Assembly: GCA_023395615.1 (NCBI GenBank)
Contig: JAEWYP010000097.1
Span: 1 to 7,175, forward strand
Source of the DNA: Bacillota bacterium
GTDB taxonomy: Bacteria; Bacillota; Clostridia; Christensenellales; Aristaeellaceae
Length of the DNA: 7,175 nt
Reading direction: 5' to 3'
Shown here: positions 1 through 7,129 of the stretch, in pieces
How the letters are laid out: the number at the start of each line of letters is the position of its first letter
Numbering within the stretch: the stretch's first letter is position 1
Made by a program: the position numbers and the translations under genes
The notes under the pieces: generated by a model
The model's database searches: none
What the model was told of the DNA's origin: nothing
Seen by the model: only the letters and a program-made list of their open reading frames with translations

Positions 1-1
1 T

Positions 2-90
2 TGGCGGAGCGGGTGGGATTCGAACCCACGGACGGTTGCCCGTCACCTGATTTCGAGTCAGGGCCGTTATGACCTCTTCGATACCGCTCC
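2..90 (-). tRNA. tRNA-Ser (anticodon CGA)
   Basis: Read on the minus strand, the sequence folds into a complete class II tRNA. The acceptor stem is GGAGCGG/CCGCTCC, followed by discriminator G and an encoded CCA (plus-strand tgg, 2-4). The anticodon stem CCTGA/TCAGG holds the loop CTCGAAA, so the anticodon is CGA (plus-strand 53-55), reading UCG serine codons. A long variable arm (GACGG-GCAA-CCGTC) is the serine hallmark, and the T arm is GTGGG-TTCGAAT-CCCAC. Nothing is broken or missing. It lies downstream of the protein operon on the same strand but has its own promoter, so it is probably an independent housekeeping unit. Confidence 0.97.
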
Positions 91-112
91 ATACATGCGA
101 AGGGCAAGGGAT

Positions 113-141
113 AGTATACCAAAGCAGGCCGTAACCGTCAA
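113..141 (-). promoter_or_regulatory. Sigma-70/SigA promoter of the tRNA-Ser gene
   Basis: On the minus strand a -35 box TTGACG (136-141) is followed by a 17-base spacer and the -10 box TATACT (113-118). The -10 is preceded by TGG, giving an extended -10 (TGnTATACT). Transcription should start near 105-107, leaving a short leader of about 16 bases before the mature tRNA 5' end at 90. The close consensus match and its place directly before a stable RNA gene support a strong constitutive promoter. The rest of the gap (142-257) holds no gene and no convincing terminator. Confidence 0.85.
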
Positions 142-257
142 GCTGAAAAGCGTTGGTTCAAGGGGTTTTACCGATTTTTCTGTCTGCTTATCCTGCGTTC
201 CGGGTCGGGTCGGCCAGGACTGGTCCTCGCGCCATGATGCTCACAGGGTCAACGGGT

Positions 258-920
258 TTACCGCGCGATCGCCTCGCCCTTTTCAACCGGTTTGTAAATC
301 GGATTGCCCCGGGCGTTGATTTCCTCCGTACGATACAGAATGGCTGGCTTTTGCAGCGTCAGGCGAGGAGCGGCGCTACCTTCCGCACCGTGCAGGCCAT
401 ACAGCGCGCGAATGGTTCCGCCGCTTTGGAGAAACCATGTTTCACTGACCGGGTAAGGCAACGCCAGATAACGATCCGGCATATCGGGGATGCTTACGAT
501 AAAAACGCATCCCATCTGATTTTCCGAAAACCGCGCGTAGCTGCGATCCTGCTGATATTCCCCCGCGTCGTCAAAATCCAGCCGGATCAATCTTTGCCCC
601 CGCTGTTCCAAATCCGTCAGCAGGATACTCTGAACCGTTTTTACTTCCTCTGATTCAAACGCGCGGCTGACCAGTTTGGCCCAGTTTGCGCCCCACTCAC
701 TGCCATCGGGCATGGATATGCCACCCGTGTTCCCGGTCGATACGGGAGCGCCGGCCCGGCGGAAAGCTGCGTCCGTACGCAGCGCGGCAACCAGCTCGCT
801 CAGCAGCTCGTTGGTACGGGTCAATAACTGCGTCAGCTGCGTGTCGAGGTGTTTTACGCTGTCCGCCAGATCGTTATCCCGGTTCCTTTCCGGCGGCAAA
901 CCGCCTGCGGATTCCGTCAA
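258..920 (-). CDS. Coiled-coil protein of unknown function, last gene of the tubulin-like/Hsp70-like operon
   Basis: This 220-aa protein is not recognised. A TTG start at 920-918 is chosen because a strong site, AGAAGGGGG (930-938), ends nine bases before it, and because TTG overlaps the TGA stop of the upstream gene (TTGA), a usual coupling arrangement. The frame stays open 22 codons further up, but that part has no comparable site. Residues ~18-50 form a clear heptad pattern (V22, L25, L29, L32, L39, L43) predicting a coiled coil. A Gly/Ser-rich linker follows, then from ~75 a mixed, strand-rich domain (CVFIVSIP, RYLALPYP) ending with QKPAILY and a KGEA tail. There is no signal peptide or membrane segment, so it is probably cytosolic. 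A coiled coil followed by a beta-rich domain, next to an Hsp70-like ATPase, recalls the GrpE layout. This is only an analogy; a structural adaptor is equally possible. Confidence 0.85.
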   Translation of the reverse strand: MTESAGGLPPERNRDNDLADSVKHLDTQLTQLLTRTNELLSELVAALRTDAAFRRAGAPVSTGNTGGISMPDGSEWGANWAKLVSRAFESEEVKTVQSILLTDLEQRGQRLIRLDFDDAGEYQQDRSYARFSENQMGCVFIVSIPDMPDRYLALPYPVSETWFLQSGGTIRALYGLHGAEGSAAPRLTLQKPAILYRTEEINARGNPIYKPVEKGEAIAR

Positions 921-3900
921 GTTGTGGCACCCCCTTCTGCCTGCGTCGAGCTGATCCGGTTCATCCCGGCAATCACAATCCGGCAAAATTCAGGCAGGTA
1001 AGCGCAAAGGTCCGTGAGCGACGCATTCTTGCGGAGGAACTGTCGATGGGTATCCTCCATTCCCTCAGGGCCCATCAATTCCGTCAGGTAAGCCGTTACC
1101 AGTGTTTTCTGATCCCAATACGATATAATAAAACGCTCAGTCACCGCCAGGAATTCCTTCCACAGGTCTTCCGGAGACTGTTTTTGATCCTCCTCTCCGC
1201 GGCTGATGCAGGCCGCGGTTTGTTCTTCGCTCCTCAGCAGCCCTTCCGCCACCTCGCGCTTCAGTTGCAGGTTCGGCAGGATATCCAGCGCCGGGTCTCC
1301 GTCTCCCGCCGCCACCCCGATAATTCGTTCCTTGTCCTCCGGGCGAATCAGTTCATACAGGTTCGCGCCGTTACCCGCCAGATAAACCCGCACTTCCCGA
1401 TTCACAGTCCGTTTCCATGTGCGCGTTCCCAACTGGTAGCCAAACCATAACAACAGCGTAAGTTCAAACAGCAGCAGCACATAATGGTCGGCAAACTCCT
1501 GCGTTCTCAGCGCATCCGCGTATTCCTCCGGTTGCAGGCTGATAAACCGCTCAATGGCGAAGATGAAGCTGTCCTCACGGTTATCGGTCAGCGTATCCAG
1601 CGTTTTTTGAAACGCTTCCACTTCCGTGCGTTTCTCCTGCGAGCAGCGCGCCGCCACGGCCTGCAACCCTTCGATGTACCAGCTCAGCTTTTTCTTTTCT
1701 TTTGCGGTATCATTCGCGGGTTTGCAGGTAAAAGGATAACGCCCTACCAGCTCGTGCCCGCCAAACAGGCTGGAATAGCAGTCGCACTGGGTTGCTTGAT
1801 CCGCGATTGCGCGACAGTAGGAGTAATCCGCCGTGCCGCCGCCGATGTCCAGGGTGATGATCCCCTGTTGCAGGTCCCCCGCCTTCACATTCAAAATATG
1901 GCAGAAATAAGCGCTGACCGCCTGCGACTCGCTGGTAAAGCTCGCGGTGCAGTTTTCCATGCCGGCCTTCTGGGCGGTATTCTTCACCAGCTCGCTTACG
2001 CAGTTCTGGAACGCCTGCCGCTTCTGCTGGTCAAACGCGAGCGGGTAGGCGAAGCGTACCTGCGTAACCCGTGATCCGTTCAGGCGGCAGAAGAGCAGAT
2101 ACATTTCCAGCACCTGTTGCAGAAACATTTCAATGTTGCTGCCCGCCACCGAATCGGCCTGGCTGATGTCCTTCAGTTTCAAGCCCAGATATCGCTGATT
2201 GCCCATACGGTTCGTATCGTGGACACTGTTGCCGTAGTAGTAGATATGCCCGTCCGTAAACAGTTCTCTTCTGCGCGTTCTGGGCAGGGCGGCCTCGTCC
2301 TCCTGATCATCGGATACGTCGGCAGGCATAAACCGCGCCAGCGATGTAAAGAACGCGTCCCCTCCGCCCGTACGGGAGATACAGTTAAACAGGTTTGCAA
2401 TAAACTGATCAATGCTCCAGTTCACCCCGCGATTGGCGTTCAGTTCCCATTTCAGAACGCTGTTCAGAAATTTAGGTACCGTGATGCTTTTTGGGTTCTC
2501 CGTATCCAGCATGACCGCACCCGTGGTGGATGTGGTGCCAAAGTCGATCGCAAGGATCGCCGTATGGGCATAGGTGGGAAAGCTCGCCGGCTCGCCGAAC
2601 AGCACGCATCCTATGCACACGCCGTTTTCTTCTACCGTGCAAAACGAGGGTAGTCTGGTACTCGCATGGGTTTGCCAGGTAAAGGTTACCTCGGCATTGC
2701 GCAGGGAAATCAGCGGCGCGCCCCTTCGGCTGATCTGCTGCCCGCTCGCATCGTACACAGTTGCGGTATCGCGGTTAGGTTGCTTTGCCTCCGGGAAGTT
2801 CACATAGGTATAATACGTTTTCCAGGGCGGCTGCCCCGGCTGCACGGCGCTGTTGGGCCAGGTGCAGATCGCCGGCATTTCCGTGGCGCTGCAAACGCGG
2901 ATGCTTTTGCCCTCGTAAAGATTGCTCCACTCGTATACCACAATGCCCTGAATCACCCGCAGGGTCACGCGCACTTCCCGCGGCTGGGCGGTACGGGTAA
3001 TCTCCAGCGTCGTTCCATAGTTCAGCGCGTCTCCGTTTCGCACAATGGTTGCGCCGCAGGCCGAAAGCGGCAGCAGGGCGCGTTCCACGGCATTCTGCTC
3101 GCCTCCCTGAGCGTCCCCCCGGTCGCCATGCACAACAGCCCAACGGTTAAAGCGCTCATTTCCATATACCTGCTCGCTCCCGTTCGTGTAAAGGCAAATG
3201 ATCTGCGAGAATATATCCCGGTCGGAGCTGTTGTGTCCACAAAGGCGGCTCATCGCATCAAACCTGGGTTCCAACAGCGCAACGTCGTTATGTTCCATCC
3301 TTTTTACATCAGGAGAAAACGTGTACGTCTTCAACGGGTCGCAAGCCCCGCAGGATGTAAGCAGGGCGTTCTGCCGCATATCCGGCAGGTTGTTAAAGTT
3401 CATTAACAGACGTTGCATCCGGCTACGGCAAACGGCACGAATTTTTTCATCATTCAGTTCTTTGTCCAAAATTGCCCGTACGTTGCGGAACGTGTCCGTC
3501 TGCCTCAGGTAGCCGGGTGCGGGCATCCAGAGGAGGCTTTCCCGATCCAGAAAACCCACAAATTGCCCACCCAACATAATACCGTACGCGAGCTTTTCGG
3601 TAATCGTATCCCAACTCCGCATCGGCGCGCCGTCCGCGGGCGCGTCCCGGTTCATGGTTTCAAACGCCTTGCTCCTCAGCTTTCTGGTCAGGCTGAATAC
3701 AGACACTTCTGTTTCCACCAGATCGCGCAGTAATAACGCCTGAAGTACCGTCTCCCACACATCTTCAAACGCAAGGGTTCCGTCCAGCTCGGCCATCCGC
3801 GCCTGCATCCTGCCCCGATATTGCTGCGTCGCCTGCTGCGCCATGCCCGCACCGGCAGCCAGTCTGTTTTCCAGCCATTGATCCGCGTACGTCAACGCTT

Positions 3901-4558
3901 CCGGGCTCATCATCGTCAACGGATCGGAAAAGTGCTTGCAGTCCTCCACCCAGGGAAAAACCATTTGCAGCCTTCTCGCTTCATCCAGCGAGGTAGAGGG
4001 CACTGTGAGCTGATCTGCGGAAAAGTCCAGCAGGGGGATTTCCACCCGATCCTGTAAGACGGTTAAAAATCTCCATTCCGCCGTATTGGGGGAGGGGAGG
4101 CATTCCAGCAGCGCTTTACCAAGCGCGTTATGTTCCGCTTCGATTCCCCGCCCGCTTACCTTCTTCCAGTGCAAGTCGGGAAAGGGGAACATCATCAGCG
4201 GGCACAGGATATACGCCCACAGCGCGCCGCGCCATTGGTTGCGTGCGTCTTCGATTGCGGTGCTTCCTCCGTTGCAGTTACGCAGCATAAAGCGGAAACA
4301 GAGGCTCTGCGCCCGGATATCCGGGATGCTGTTTCGCTCGCTGGCTCTGCCCACCATAGTGTTTACCACAAACTCCATATCCGACAGTGCTACATCCTGC
4401 GCGTTGCGGTTTACAGCGCTGAAGCCGCCGGGTTTGCCGGGGTTGAGACCCAGCCCCTCTTCTTCATTCAGATTGGAAAGCAGGGCGATCGGCGCCGGCA
4501 TTGCTTTTACCCTGTTCCTGTTTTCCGCCTTGCCGCCTGTCTTTCTGGTTTTCTCCAT
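917..4558 (-). CDS. Large protein with C-terminal actin/Hsp70-type ATPase domain (possibly SrfB-like)
   Basis: This 1213-aa protein carries an Hsp70/actin-fold nucleotide-binding domain at about residues 665-1110. Phosphate-1 is AIDFGTTST (D672), a connecting segment VRFAYPLAFDQQKRQAF (~834-850) resembles the Hsp70 'vPa.f...QR.a' stretch, and SESQAVSAY matches the 'EptAAAlaY' region. Phosphate-2 is LDIGGGTADYS (D904) and the adenosine motif is LAGNGAN (1060-1066). Motif spacing is close to that of DnaK, so ATP binding is likely. There is no Hsp70 substrate-binding domain: about 100 helical, charged residues follow instead. Residues 1-~490 are mostly helical and unrecognised; ~500-660 look strand-rich and Trp/Pro-rich (TWPNSAVQPGQPPW). 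No signal peptide is seen. The start is the second ATG, because AAGGGG (4568-4573) lies nine bases before it but directly abuts the first ATG (4567), which would add three residues. The gene lies five bases after the tubulin-like gene and overlaps the next one (TTGA). Size and layout suggest a distant SrfB-family relative, from memory only. Confidence 0.93.
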   Translation of the reverse strand: MEKTRKTGGKAENRNRVKAMPAPIALLSNLNEEEGLGLNPGKPGGFSAVNRNAQDVALSDMEFVVNTMVGRASERNSIPDIRAQSLCFRFMLRNCNGGSTAIEDARNQWRGALWAYILCPLMMFPFPDLHWKKVSGRGIEAEHNALGKALLECLPSPNTAEWRFLTVLQDRVEIPLLDFSADQLTVPSTSLDEARRLQMVFPWVEDCKHFSDPLTMMSPEALTYADQWLENRLAAGAGMAQQATQQYRGRMQARMAELDGTLAFEDVWETVLQALLLRDLVETEVSVFSLTRKLRSKAFETMNRDAPADGAPMRSWDTITEKLAYGIMLGGQFVGFLDRESLLWMPAPGYLRQTDTFRNVRAILDKELNDEKIRAVCRSRMQRLLMNFNNLPDMRQNALLTSCGACDPLKTYTFSPDVKRMEHNDVALLEPRFDAMSRLCGHNSSDRDIFSQIICLYTNGSEQVYGNERFNRWAVVHGDRGDAQGGEQNAVERALLPLSACGATIVRNGDALNYGTTLEITRTAQPREVRVTLRVIQGIVVYEWSNLYEGKSIRVCSATEMPAICTWPNSAVQPGQPPWKTYYTYVNFPEAKQPNRDTATVYDASGQQISRRGAPLISLRNAEVTFTWQTHASTRLPSFCTVEENGVCIGCVLFGEPASFPTYAHTAILAIDFGTTSTTGAVMLDTENPKSITVPKFLNSVLKWELNANRGVNWSIDQFIANLFNCISRTGGGDAFFTSLARFMPADVSDDQEDEAALPRTRRRELFTDGHIYYYGNSVHDTNRMGNQRYLGLKLKDISQADSVAGSNIEMFLQQVLEMYLLFCRLNGSRVTQVRFAYPLAFDQQKRQAFQNCVSELVKNTAQKAGMENCTASFTSESQAVSAYFCHILNVKAGDLQQGIITLDIGGGTADYSYCRAIADQATQCDCYSSLFGGHELVGRYPFTCKPANDTAKEKKKLSWYIEGLQAVAARCSQEKRTEVEAFQKTLDTLTDNREDSFIFAIERFISLQPEEYADALRTQEFADHYVLLLFELTLLLWFGYQLGTRTWKRTVNREVRVYLAGNGANLYELIRPEDKERIIGVAAGDGDPALDILPNLQLKREVAEGLLRSEEQTAACISRGEEDQKQSPEDLWKEFLAVTERFIISYWDQKTLVTAYLTELMGPEGMEDTHRQFLRKNASLTDLCAYLPEFCRIVIAGMNRISSTQAEGGATT
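930..938 (-). promoter_or_regulatory. Ribosome binding site fixing the TTG start of the coiled-coil gene
   Basis: AGAAGGGGG on the minus strand ends nine bases before the TTG at 920-918. It lies inside the last codons of the upstream ATPase gene. It has the same core and the same nine-base spacing as the site before the large gene at 4568-4573, and it decides the unusual TTG start over the longer in-frame ATG. Confidence 0.75.
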
Positions 4559-4563
4559 ATCGC

Positions 4564-6273
4564 TCATCCCCTTGCCATACTGTCGATCATCGCAAACATT
4601 CTGCGCAGCAACGCAGGCACTGCGTCGTCTGAGTTCCCGGTATAAACCCGATTTTCGTAGATCCGGCCCATCAGCTGGTCGGCTGTCGCGTTGGGATAAT
4701 AATGGTTGCGGGTGATGCAGCGCAACAACACCCCAAGTGATTTTTCCTCATCCGCACCCCAGCCGTCCCGGACGATCTGTTGAAAAGCAAGAATCACGTT
4801 TTCATGCTCATCTTCCGTTTTCCCATCCCGGGTATTCCCGTCCGGCCAGAAACGCTGACGAAGCTTTTCCATATGTAAAAGAGCGATTGGGTTAAAGAAT
4901 TGCTGATAATACAGCATAAAAAGGTTCTTCTTTTCCTCCTCGGTCAGCGGCAATTTCAGATTGCCAACCTTTTTTTCCATCTGCTCCGGGCTGAAGCCGC
5001 AATCGTATCGCTTATTCGCCATGTCCGGAAATAGCCTGCCCGGCAGATACATCACAATCTGGTAAAACCACAGCACCACCATCGCCACATATTCGGCAAA
5101 GTCGCTCATCTGGGTTGAAAGAATCTGCTGCTCTGTGACCGGCACGTTCTGGAAATAGAGAGAAAGCCAATTGGGATGTTTTCGGCTGGGTGCATTCAAC
5201 CGGCTGCCCATGGACACATGGATTTCGGACAGATACAGTCCTGCGGCGATCATCAGTTTGCTGGCCTTCATTTCCAGCTGCGAACAAAGGATTGGATCAA
5301 AGCGGTTCCAATTCCACGGTCCTTGCGACAGCCATGCCGTATAGACCCCGCATTCCTTTGGTGTTGCCTTCATCTGGTAGTCCCGTACAGCCATACAGGC
5401 GAACCAGTCGAAGAATGTAGCGGGGTTCTGCTGCAGGCTGTGCCCGGCGGCATATTGCGGAAAAAGGATCGGTTCCGGCGAGCCCAGCAGGTAAATTTTC
5501 TCATACATCGGCAGGGTTTCCGCTCCCCGGGGCGCCTGCGGACGATACTCCAGAATATCTTCGGAGATATATGTGCTCAGCACCGTTTTCACGCGGTCGG
5601 GAAACTCCCGGCTATCCGGGTCTATCTCCAGGTCCGAATCCTTGATAAGCGAAAAACTGGGCAGCATCACCAGAAGCCCCATGGCGATCTGATCCCCCAG
5701 ACGGGCGCGCAGGTAATGCCCGAGGATCGGGATGCACGACGCGCCGGTGCCCCCGTAACAGGAACCGGCCAGCAGGATACGATCCGGCTGTATGTGGAGC
5801 GCCTCCGTAATAAAATCCTCCAGCCCGTCTTTTGTCTGTTCATTACGGGCCGATATGATACTTTGCATAAACAGCACCCCGATGTTCGGATGCCCTTTAA
5901 ACCCGTTTTCGGTTCCCATTACGCGTTCGTCTTCGGTGAACAGGAAACGCCCCAGCAGGCTGCCTTCGTCCGCAACGTTTTTTTCCATCATGGACAGGTT
6001 GATATCCGGGGGTGTCGGCGTCCAGGTATGCAGTTTCAGCTCCGAGCGGAAGAGCTTGCAGGTCTGCCCGCAATCTACCCCCATCCCCCGCACCTTTTCG
6101 TAATATTCCACGGTCTTCACAGCCCGCTGCATGTTGCCGTTTCCGCCGTCCACATCCACCATCAGCAGGTGAAGCGTCGCTTCCTCCCACAGGTTCAGCG
6201 CGGCCATATGGGCGACCGCCTCCAGGATTTTGCTCCCGCTGCCGCCCAGACAGACCAGAAATAAATCATCCAT
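4564..6273 (-). CDS. Tubulin/FtsZ-superfamily (Tubulin_2-like) nucleotide-binding protein
   Basis: This 569-aa protein has a tubulin-type GTP-binding fold in its N-terminal half. Strand one leads to LVCLGGSGSK (6-15), equivalent to the T1 loop. MVDVDGGNGN (38-47) ends the second strand with acidic residues placed like the T2 region. ILLAGSCYGGTGAS (166-179) is the tubulin/FtsZ signature glycine loop (T4), though shorter than GGGTGTG. The strand LLVMLPSF (200-207) follows, then a helix NPATFFDWFACMAVRDY (283-299) that resembles the central helix of bacterial tubulin-like proteins. Residues 300-569 are mainly helical and not FtsZ-like. I cannot place a canonical T7 catalytic motif (NxDxxE/D) with confidence. 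It is far longer than FtsZ (~380 aa), so it is not the cell-division protein. The start has AGGGGGG (6281-6287) seven bases upstream. It sits between a membrane-protein gene and an Hsp70-like ATPase gene, implying joint function; GTP binding and polymerisation are inferences. Confidence 0.9.
   Translation of the reverse strand: MDDLFLVCLGGSGSKILEAVAHMAALNLWEEATLHLLMVDVDGGNGNMQRAVKTVEYYEKVRGMGVDCGQTCKLFRSELKLHTWTPTPPDINLSMMEKNVADEGSLLGRFLFTEDERVMGTENGFKGHPNIGVLFMQSIISARNEQTKDGLEDFITEALHIQPDRILLAGSCYGGTGASCIPILGHYLRARLGDQIAMGLLVMLPSFSLIKDSDLEIDPDSREFPDRVKTVLSTYISEDILEYRPQAPRGAETLPMYEKIYLLGSPEPILFPQYAAGHSLQQNPATFFDWFACMAVRDYQMKATPKECGVYTAWLSQGPWNWNRFDPILCSQLEMKASKLMIAAGLYLSEIHVSMGSRLNAPSRKHPNWLSLYFQNVPVTEQQILSTQMSDFAEYVAMVVLWFYQIVMYLPGRLFPDMANKRYDCGFSPEQMEKKVGNLKLPLTEEEKKNLFMLYYQQFFNPIALLHMEKLRQRFWPDGNTRDGKTEDEHENVILAFQQIVRDGWGADEEKSLGVLLRCITRNHYYPNATADQLMGRIYENRVYTGNSDDAVPALLRRMFAMIDSMARG
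4568..4573 (-). promoter_or_regulatory. Ribosome binding site deciding the start of the large ATPase gene
   Basis: AAGGGG on the minus strand overlaps the final codons of the tubulin-like gene. It touches the ATG at 4567-4565 with no spacer, but lies nine bases from the ATG at 4558-4556. The second ATG is therefore the better start. The first would give an ATGA overlap with the upstream stop. Either way the two genes are translationally coupled. Confidence 0.65.
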
Positions 6274-6280
6274 GGCTTAT

Positions 6281-6287
6281 CCCCCCT
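6281..6287 (-). promoter_or_regulatory. Ribosome binding site of the tubulin-like gene
   Basis: AGGGGGG on the minus strand lies seven bases before the ATG at 6273-6271, inside the 25-base gap after the membrane-protein gene. No promoter or terminator fits in this gap, which supports cotranscription of the two genes. Confidence 0.7.
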
Positions 6288-6298
6288 GTTTTACGGAA

Positions 6299-7114
6299 TT
6301 ACAGCTTTACAGCGGAGTAAATACGGCCGCCCTCCGATGTGTTCGCCGCCAACGGAGAGGCGAATTTCATCGCAAGATACAAAAGCAGCCATAAAAACAG
6401 CAGCGTAAGCGGCAGCAGATAATCCACCGGCTGCGAAAGCACATAATACGTGTTGGGCAGGCTGACCTGCGGAATTGCCCGGTGCAGAAAAATATACTGC
6501 CAGATATCGCGCAACGCCATACCGATCCCATCGAATGTTTTCATAAAAGTTGCGAAGGCGACCGAGAACAGCAGACTGATCGCAGGCAGATAAGCGCTTT
6601 TATACCTCTCCGTGGACTGGTTTTTCAGATAACCCGCTCCCATCCCGATTAAAAAGCCGAGATAAAACAGTATACCCAGTACCGTCAGGCCGCTTCGCAG
6701 CCATACCCAGCCCTGATTCGCCCACGGCAGCACGAAATAATCGGCGCACACATTAACCATCAGCACAAAATAACAGCTGTGGGTCGCGCCGCGAAAACGC
6801 TTGCTGAATTTCACATGCGCATCATGAGACATGTGCAACGCCCCGTTTGCAGAATAAATCAAGTATAGGATCAGCGCAGCGATCCCCATCCATATCAGCG
6901 CATTCTGGAGATTCGCGCGGAACGCCGCACGCTCGGCCATACGGTCCGCGGCGGCCGTAAGCACCGACTGCACCGGCTCGGCATTTAAATAAGCATTCGG
7001 CCACATCACATGAAACAGCAGGCTCAGCGCCGCCCAGTACAGAAGTGCCATTTCAAGAATCAGTATAATCGAAGGGGAGTAGCGCACCAGCCAGCCCGAA
7101 AAGCGTTTCCACAT
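6299..7114 (-). CDS. Six-transmembrane-helix protein of unknown function
   Basis: This 271-aa protein is not recognised as a known family. Six hydrophobic helices are visible at about residues 15-37, 71-89, 112-130, 141-163, 173-191 and 231-250. Positive charges cluster at the N terminus (WKRF), in the loop 100-108 (KFSKRFR) and in 164-172 (KNQSTERYK). The positive-inside rule then predicts cytoplasmic N and C termini and two larger outside loops (39-70 and 192-230). No catalytic or transport motif is evident. The ATG at 7114 has AAGGGG (7125-7130) ten bases upstream, overlapping the stop of the preceding gene. It lies 25 bases before the tubulin-like gene, so it is a plausible membrane anchor or channel for the cytosolic NTPase-like proteins. 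This role is inferred from context alone. Confidence 0.9.
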   Translation of the reverse strand: MWKRFSGWLVRYSPSIILILEMALLYWAALSLLFHVMWPNAYLNAEPVQSVLTAAADRMAERAAFRANLQNALIWMGIAALILYLIYSANGALHMSHDAHVKFSKRFRGATHSCYFVLMVNVCADYFVLPWANQGWVWLRSGLTVLGILFYLGFLIGMGAGYLKNQSTERYKSAYLPAISLLFSVAFATFMKTFDGIGMALRDIWQYIFLHRAIPQVSLPNTYYVLSQPVDYLLPLTLLFLWLLLYLAMKFASPLAANTSEGGRIYSAVKL

Positions 7115-7129
7115 AGTTCATCCGCCCCT

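Noticed and set aside
2..90. tRNA-Ser as the attachment site of an integrated element carrying the operon
   Set aside because: Integration at tRNA genes normally uses the 3' end, which faces out of the window at position 2, while the operon lies on the 5' side. No integrase or repeated tRNA fragment is visible.
216..227. Palindrome AGGACCAGTCCT (minus strand) as operon terminator
   Set aside because: The stem is only four to five pairs with a tiny loop, and no T-run follows, so it does not meet the standard for an intrinsic terminator.
153..653. Plus-strand open frame of 166 codons crossing the gap after the operon
   Set aside because: It runs mostly antisense to the coiled-coil gene, and its translation is Arg/Gln-rich without motifs. 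The gap itself is better explained by the tRNA promoter.
921..986. 22-codon N-terminal extension of the coiled-coil protein from an ATG at 986
   Set aside because: It would overlap the upstream gene by 70 bases, lacks a good ribosome binding site, and encodes a Cys/Asp-rich stretch that looks non-coding. The TTG at 920 has a strong site and couples to the upstream stop.
686..2653. Several plus-strand open frames of 178-254 codons opposite the large ATPase gene
   Set aside because: They overlap a strongly supported gene, are Arg-rich with no recognisable motif, and do not form a coherent gene order.
5176..6264. Plus-strand open frame of 362 codons opposite the tubulin-like gene
   Set aside because: It is antisense to a gene with clear nucleotide-binding motifs and its translation shows no domain or natural-looking composition (rich in Gln, His, Arg, Pro). 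It is a by-product of codon bias in a GC-rich gene.
4564..6273. Identification of the tubulin-like gene as the cell-division gene ftsZ
   Set aside because: The protein is about 190 residues longer than FtsZ, its signature loop differs, its C-terminal half is not FtsZ-like, and the usual division-gene neighbours are absent.
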